This document shows positions 57,720-64,000 of a stretch of 64,000 nucleotides of DNA, piece after piece. The notes beneath the pieces were generated by a model. That model saw only the letters and a list, made by a program, of their open reading frames with translations. It had not been told where the DNA came from and made no database searches. Within the stretch, counting starts at the first letter, position 1; the number at the start of each line of letters is the position of its first letter. The DNA lies in the NCBI GenBank assembly GCA_016169945.1, contig JADLSH010000393.1:10701501-10765500 (forward strand), given 5' to 3'. This DNA comes from Trachythela sp. YZ-2020. Taxonomy: Eukaryota > Cnidaria > Anthozoa > Malacalcyonacea > Clavulariidae. A program made the position numbers and the translations under genes.

Positions 57720-60700
57720 ATGATCTATTTATATATGTATATCATCCTGGTCGCGCATCGTCCACATTCTTATTTATACGTAAATCGTTTATTATTAAGG
57801 AATATGGGTCGATCCAGATGATTTTCTTTATTCATTCCGCCCATTCAATTCAAAATTCATCTAGGTTAATTTCAGTAAAACGTCCCAATCAATGGCAATG
57901 GCAATGCTATATTTAACACATTACATTTAATACATTAGTGTACAAACCTCTATATATAATGACGATATATATATATATCTCCTCGCAGTGCTAGTGCTTG
58001 CATGCACATCAGTTGCTGGTCTGTATATAAAAGGATGCAACGCAATCACCAATGATTTATATATTTTCCCGTCTCTCAGTATAACCTGGTCGACGTTTTT
58101 CTTAGTAACTGGACAACTTGACGAGAAATGCTCATTAAATATCCTGGTCTAACTACATTTTCATCATACTTTGTGCAGTCATGTTGACTAGTTTTTTATG
58201 TTTAAATGGACTTTATCTTGGCACTTAATCTTATTTTAAACAATTGATAAAATTCTCAAGCTCTAAATATGACAAGCATTGGGAAACAATTGGAATTTCT
58301 TTTACAGAGACTTAACAGAATCATGGCACTGAATGATGTAAATGTTAAAAGCTATTGATGTTAGTATAGATAGTATAGTCTATAGTCTATAGATAACCGA
58401 TAACGCGCCACTCAACTATAGTTTTTTGTGAACCGTAAAGTATAAGCAGCTTAAGAGCGTGAGAAACTCCCAAGATATGGGGAAAGTCATTCGTGTGACC
58501 TTATTTGGAGAAAACTGTATTCTGTCTCTGACCAAGTTCTTTTCTAATCGCGCTGCAAGAATCTGTTTGTTCTATGGTTTGTTATGACCATGCACTGATC
58601 TCATACCAGTCGCAAATAAGAATGCTCCTGAGTTTGTTTTAATTATGGAGGCAAATAAACACATGCATGCATGCAGCAAGCAAGCAAGCTTGCATGTGTC
58701 GTGAATTGCTATATTTGGCTTGAATGCAGGGAGTTCCCAATATATGTTCAATATATATATTTAAATAATTAATTGTAAATATTTTGGGTAAGTTCTTGTC
58801 AATCTGAAAATTACCAAATCTACTACACACCCAAAGTTTCCAGATATCAGGTTGATATGTATAAGATTTGGATATTTCAAGTATAGCGAACATTACGAAG
58901 CAGACAGCGGTGCTGCAGCATGAGATATCGTGGGAGAAAGACTAAGATATGACATTATTTAAACCATCATTTAACACGTTATTAAAAAGGCCAAGTACTG
59001 GCTCCAATTTAGATAACAACTCTGGGTGGCTCAACCTTAAATGTAGCATATATAACAGCCAAAAGTAGCTTGGTTAGATAAACGTCTACGGGCGTGTCGC
59101 TTGGAGCTAGTCAAAATGCCACTAACCCCTGAAGCTAGAGGAAAGGGTCTGTTGGTTAAAACGCAATGCATGAAATGATTGGATCAACAGAAAAACAGTC
59201 AGTGTGGTAAACATCAACCATTTATGGCGGTCTATAAAAAATGTACCACAATCTACAGTTGGTTAAAGTCCAATACTGACAATAGTTATTAGTCAGTAAC
59301 TAAGACGTACAAAATTTTTGCCGGAAGTTGCTGAGGGCAAGGGGTGCGATCTGTTATCAAAAGGGCATATTTTTTAACAAAAGGGCACAAACAAAAATCA
59401 AAGGGCACTTTCTGCTTATTTGGTAACCGCGCCAAATTTCTTCAAACCGCACTAAAATAACGCCTGATCGCAGGTTAGCTTCAAAAGGATACTGCATTAA
59501 TTATGGTCTACACGATCGTACTTGATAAACTTTACCAGTTACGATAAATTTAATTAAAGGTTTACGTAAGTAATCTGCTCGTGTTAAATCTGTTCGTGTT
59601 AAATCTTCTGCAAAGCCACAATTTTCCCCGGGCCCTATATTACTGTCAAATGGTCTCTCAGAATGCAGGAATTTGCCATTGCGGAGACCCTGGTTGATGA
59701 AATGATTAAGTTGTGATCGATGGTCGCATACGTGGCTTGCCTGTACTTGCATAACCTTGTATCTCTGTATAGTGAAGTGTTCGAACAGCAAAGGTCAAGG
59801 TTTCGTCTTATAGTCGTTCTTAAATAATATAAGCTCAAGGCCACATTTTTAATTATTTATACAAACGTTATAGAGGGAGGTGGGTGAGGTTGCTGGTATA
59901 GTAGGCGGAATAGCGCGGGGCTATTTTTACTGCTTGAGGACTGAGGCCAGCCAAGACCAGGGAATCCTCCACGAAAATACTGCTTAGTAAGAAAATATGA
60001 AAACTTGTAATAAAAACTACACTTTAACTGGCAAATTTAAATTCATTTTCTTTGGATATTTAGGATATTTAGTTTAAGATGAACAATTACCTTGGAAATA
60101 AGAAACCCATTTAGGCATTTACTAATACAGTATGTTTGTGATATTAGAACAGTGCTAGGTCTTTCGGAAAGTGCACAAATGATATCACAGCATCACTGTT
60201 AGTTACGGAAGACTAATATTTTTTAGAGCCACACTTTCAAGCCCTATGGGGTTCCGATTTTTTTAAAAGATTGTTTACTTTGGTTAAAATGTGGTTTCCG
60301 TACTAACACATTTTGATCCATTAGGAAAATAATTGTAAGAAAAACATATCCCCAAGTTGACAATTGCATGAGGACGTGAGGCAACGCAGGAAAACTATAT
60401 AATTATGTCATGATTTTAATTAGGATTATATATAAATGTACTGGGAAATGGCAATAGTTTATAAAGAGAGAGTTATAACAAAACAAGCAATGTACAATAA
60501 ATAGCGTACAAAACGAAATAGTCATTTGGGCTTTAATGATGCAGCGTGATCTTATATAATACAAGAAAGTTGTTTTTCAGATCTTTACTCATATTCGTCG
60601 CGCCGTCGGTCTTACAATACACTTAAATTTTTAGTTTCCTTCTACAAAATAAAACTTATTTTTAAACCATCAGACGTGTCAAGGAAAAAAGTTGTCTATT

Positions 60701-63700
60701 TGTTTCGTCAGGAATTCGGCGTTACTAGGAGACTGAACGAAATATATATTCAACACACTCAAGTCCGTTAACATGCACAGATAGACCACTAGTATAGATA
60801 GTGTTTCTATAGATCGATCCGAGATGGATCCAACTAGATCAATCAAGTGTAAACTATATAGGCTATGGCGATGGGTCATGTGTCTCAACTAGAATATATT
60901 AGAAATTATATTAGCGATAATAGGATGTGAATGAAAAATTAAATATATAATTGATATATGTGCGTGGATGTTATAATTTGGAGTCTATATAGGTTCAACG
61001 TATACGTGACCATGTTTCATAAAAGATTACAAACTATATGAAAAAGTTCCTAAATAAATTGATGAATAAACTGATAATTAAATACCACAGGCATGAAATA
61101 TGTCTATATGCAGAAATAAAAACAAAACAAAACTGGCGTTGACCTTAGGACCTCCAGAATATACTATATAAACTTTAGTCGTTGAGAGCGGGAAGCTTGT
61201 TAATCCAATTGTAACAAAATCATCTTATTTCTCTGATTTCCAAACTAAGCACGAGTTTATCCACGTCAAGTTGTGCGCCACACACGATTGAAAGTGGATA
61301 TTAATAAAAGGTTTTATCAAAACACATTAGAATAGATTAAGATTACTTAATTGTAACAAATTAAATAATGTAACATCAAATTTTATGACATTTTGTTCTA
61401 CACTCTACTCTATAGCTAATTTTAAGATAAAAACACTGAAAAATACTGCTCTAAATAGGTTAGAGGGCTCAGTTCTGCTCGTATGGGCTACTGTTATTCA
61501 GTCGATTTATCAAAATCGTACACATAGCTATGGCTACGCATAATTGCGACACAAATCGTGTTCATTTCGAAAACAAGTTGTTGCAGTTTTTCATATACTA
61601 TTACGTAAAATTCCACTAATACAGGCACGAAGAAAAACGACAACCTTTTATACCAATTATCAATCACACGGGAAGTGCCCATTTATCTCAGTTATGCATG
61701 TTATCATGTATTGACATAGACATAGTGTGAGTTCATGCACAAAATAAAATGTACAAAACTTCCACTAATCCATTGAAAAAGAAGCGTTATGGTATTTTGT
61801 AAAATCATATTCAGACAATTAGTGAAAATATAGTAAATTTTTATGAATAACCACATTGTCATACGACTTTTTAGTCATAACTTTCTCTTATAAAAGTGGC
61901 CTATACATTTTCTATACAAATTACCACAAGGAATATTTTCCCTATATCCATACTTCACGCCAAACAGTTGCAATGATCTGTCTTTTAACTATCGATCCAC
62001 CAAAACTTATAATCCCACAGAATTCTGGACAAGGTTATTAAAAATAGCGATATCTAAACATACCTCATAAGATTTTTCTCTCCTTCATGTCGATGTGTTG
62101 TTGTTCATGGTTAAAACACCACATGTGAGGTGAGGTATTTCCAATCAAGCTATTAATACCTCTCAAATGTCTGCAGCTGTTACTGACTGAAATATTATCT
62201 GCCTATGAGAAATAAATATGGACAACCACCATACTGTGTAACTCACTTGATCGTACAAGTTAAGCAGCAAAAAAAAATCAGAGAATAAAAACACATGTTT
62301 TTCACAAACCTTGTTAGCAAAAATACAAACATTTTTTTATCTTTGCCAGTGACATTCCAACTATGGTTGCCACAGTAACAGTTATTTTATGGTTGTTTTT
62401 GAGGTCTTAGTATGAATTTGTACGTCCCTTGGTCTGTACTTAGTACAATATTTCATTACATTTCAACAAATAGTAAACTGTTAATCAAATTTCTAATTAA
62501 TAAAAAAAATTTCACAAGAGCAAGTTTCATAATATTTCATAAAGGTTAAACGGCATTTGAACTATAAACTGTTTACATTTCTTCACCAGCTGAGTGAAAT
62601 GAATACGAACTGTTCATCGAGTTTTGTTTTTGATACCACCAGCTGCGAAAATGTCATAAGTATTTATCTGCGTAGTCTTTCAAAATTTCGTTTTTAAAAC
62701 ACCAAACGTAATCTTGATAGTTGGGTGCCAAACACCCAACCAGTTCTAATAGAGGACCGCTTTGTACACTGTAAATTCTATTTAGTCTTAACACTGTAGT
62801 GTTTGTGTGCAATTTGTTCATCTGTTATTTATACAACACAAAATATCATAATTCAAATGCTATCAATATGATTAAAACTAAAATGTTTAAAACGTCAGCA
62901 CGACTAGGACAGAGAGTCTACATAAGATAAATCTAAAAACTCGAACCTTGGCAACAGCTGTGAAGAAAATCATTTGGAGTATCTCCAAAATACTACATGT
63001 GATTTAGTGTGTCATATAAATACTTACTGTGATTTAGACGTAGTTTTAAAATTATTGCAGCAAGAGAAGCACCAGGTGCTGACTAGAAGCTATGCACATA
63101 TGTGTGCGTGCAGCCTACACAATTAGATTTTATTGTAATAAACGACATGTCATACAGTGCCATTAGTACCACAACAGGCATGTGTTATATGAGTTTTTAA
63201 GGGCAGTGGAGCTTTTTTCTATAACCGATACTGTCATATGTACTGTGGGACGTCAATTTCGGAGGATATTGTAGCCACCTCGCTTCCAGGGTTTTTGGGC
63301 ATGGGCGCTGGGAACGAGGAGACCTAATTGACCCAGTTTTGTGCAAAGGGAGAAATCCCACCTTTTTGCAACCAAAATAGATAGCATGCATGCAAGTATT
63401 TCAAAACTTTTAGAGATATCAATATAGTAATTTGATTTAGATGACAAACAAACCTTGAAGGTCTTTGTTACCAGAGCTGAATATAAGGACAGAAATAAGA
63501 GGTTTTTAACAACCTAAATAACCTGAACATAAAACAAATGTAACCATACAGGTTATGAACTTCGTCAAAGCATTTACTGATTCTTAAACTGTTATTCTGA
63601 AACTTACTCTCGTTACTCGCACAAAATACAAATAGACATAATTTTAAATTGTGGGTTTTCCATGTTCCAGTAGACTCTATATGGAGTCTCCTTAAATCCG

Positions 63701-64000
63701 AGAGTTCAACCTGCGAACAGGTACATACCATGTCGGAAGAAGCAAGGGCAACAATCTATTCCAGGACGTGTTCTAAAACGTCGTCTTATAGTTTCTACTA
63801 TTGACTTTTATTCGCAATGAACAAGGACATTGGGAAAGTAAAAGGGAAAGAGGAGTAGATTCTTGTCAAAGCATACTGAATTTTGTTGGTATCTTAGTGT
63901 AGACAATAAAGCACACCAGTTTAGGTAATTTTTACAAAGCCCTTCCTTTTTGACAAGAGTCATTGATTCAGATGTCTGTCCAAAATAGATAAACACCCAT
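57720..64000. other. Gene-poor right end
   Basis: No exon, RNA gene or delimited transposon was recognised. Isolated items are an AT run at about 57966-57980, cat/gca-rich palindromic text at 58661-58698 (atgcatgcatgc, agcaagcaagc), and a phrase gggcgctgggaacgaggag at about 63304-63322 related to the dispersed GC-rich family. Frames such as 59501-59791 (minus) were considered and not accepted. Confidence 0.35.

Noticed and set aside
59501..59791. Minus-strand frame with HSERPF...GPGENCGF, considered as a CAP-domain exon
   Set aside because: Only the HS and GEN words fit; the rest of the CAP pattern is missing, and the ends lack convincing splice sites.

Overview
This is nuclear DNA from an animal. 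Genes are split by many introns with GT/AG splice sites, and the introns are packed with short non-autonomous DNA transposons, non-LTR retrotransposon scraps and minisatellites. No bacterial or organellar features are present. The protein set (CNOT7/8, ZDHHC2/15/20, a one-module-per-exon EGF protein, an SLT/lysozyme-like secreted protein), the BEL/Pao and CR1-like retroelements, and GC-rich repeat phrases such as the one at 6630-6647 suggest a cnidarian, most likely an anthozoan (coral or sea anemone). That placement is inference and was not checked by any search.

Layout. 1-5266: the 3' two-thirds of a decayed BEL/Pao LTR retrotransposon on the + strand, interrupted twice. One interruption is a 1,419-bp foldback DNA transposon with 6-bp target duplications inside the integrase. 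A probable 3' LTR follows. 5732-7910: a 17-bp minisatellite, unremarkable DNA, and a short 24-25-bp repeat that runs into the next gene. 7888-12941 (-): a complete six-exon CCR4-NOT deadenylase gene (CNOT7/8, 282 aa). 12942-16074: spacer holding a broken LINE with a hAT-type MITE inside it. 16075-30110 (+): a complete ten-exon palmitoyltransferase gene (ZDHHC2/15/20 group, 348 aa). Its 6.9-kb first intron carries a 1.66-kb 21-bp minisatellite, a LINE reverse transcriptase fragment and a 25-bp minisatellite. 30111-33134: spacer between convergent genes, with a perfect 97-bp-arm hairpin. 33135-40566 (-): nine EGF-module exons of a secreted or extracellular protein, with the 5' end not resolved; a signal-peptide exon candidate lies at 45533-45640. 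47943-48512 (-): a secreted lysozyme/transglycosylase-like protein. 48513-64000: gene-poor, with MITEs, hairpins and one LINE remnant.

The four host genes have no evident shared pathway: mRNA deadenylation, membrane-protein S-acylation, an extracellular EGF protein and a probable defence or digestive muramidase-like protein. CNOT7/8 and ZDHHC are divergent; ZDHHC and the EGF gene are convergent. No operon, CRISPR array, tRNA or rRNA was recognised.

I did not find a clearly new multi-gene system. The most unusual items are: the 21-bp array, open in several frames and fused to a LINE reverse transcriptase inside a host intron, with a 5'-splice-site-like word in every unit; the CNOT7/8 stop codon lying inside a minisatellite; the perfect 97-bp hairpin; and a set of MITEs with readable target duplications, including one with its empty site preserved elsewhere in the window.
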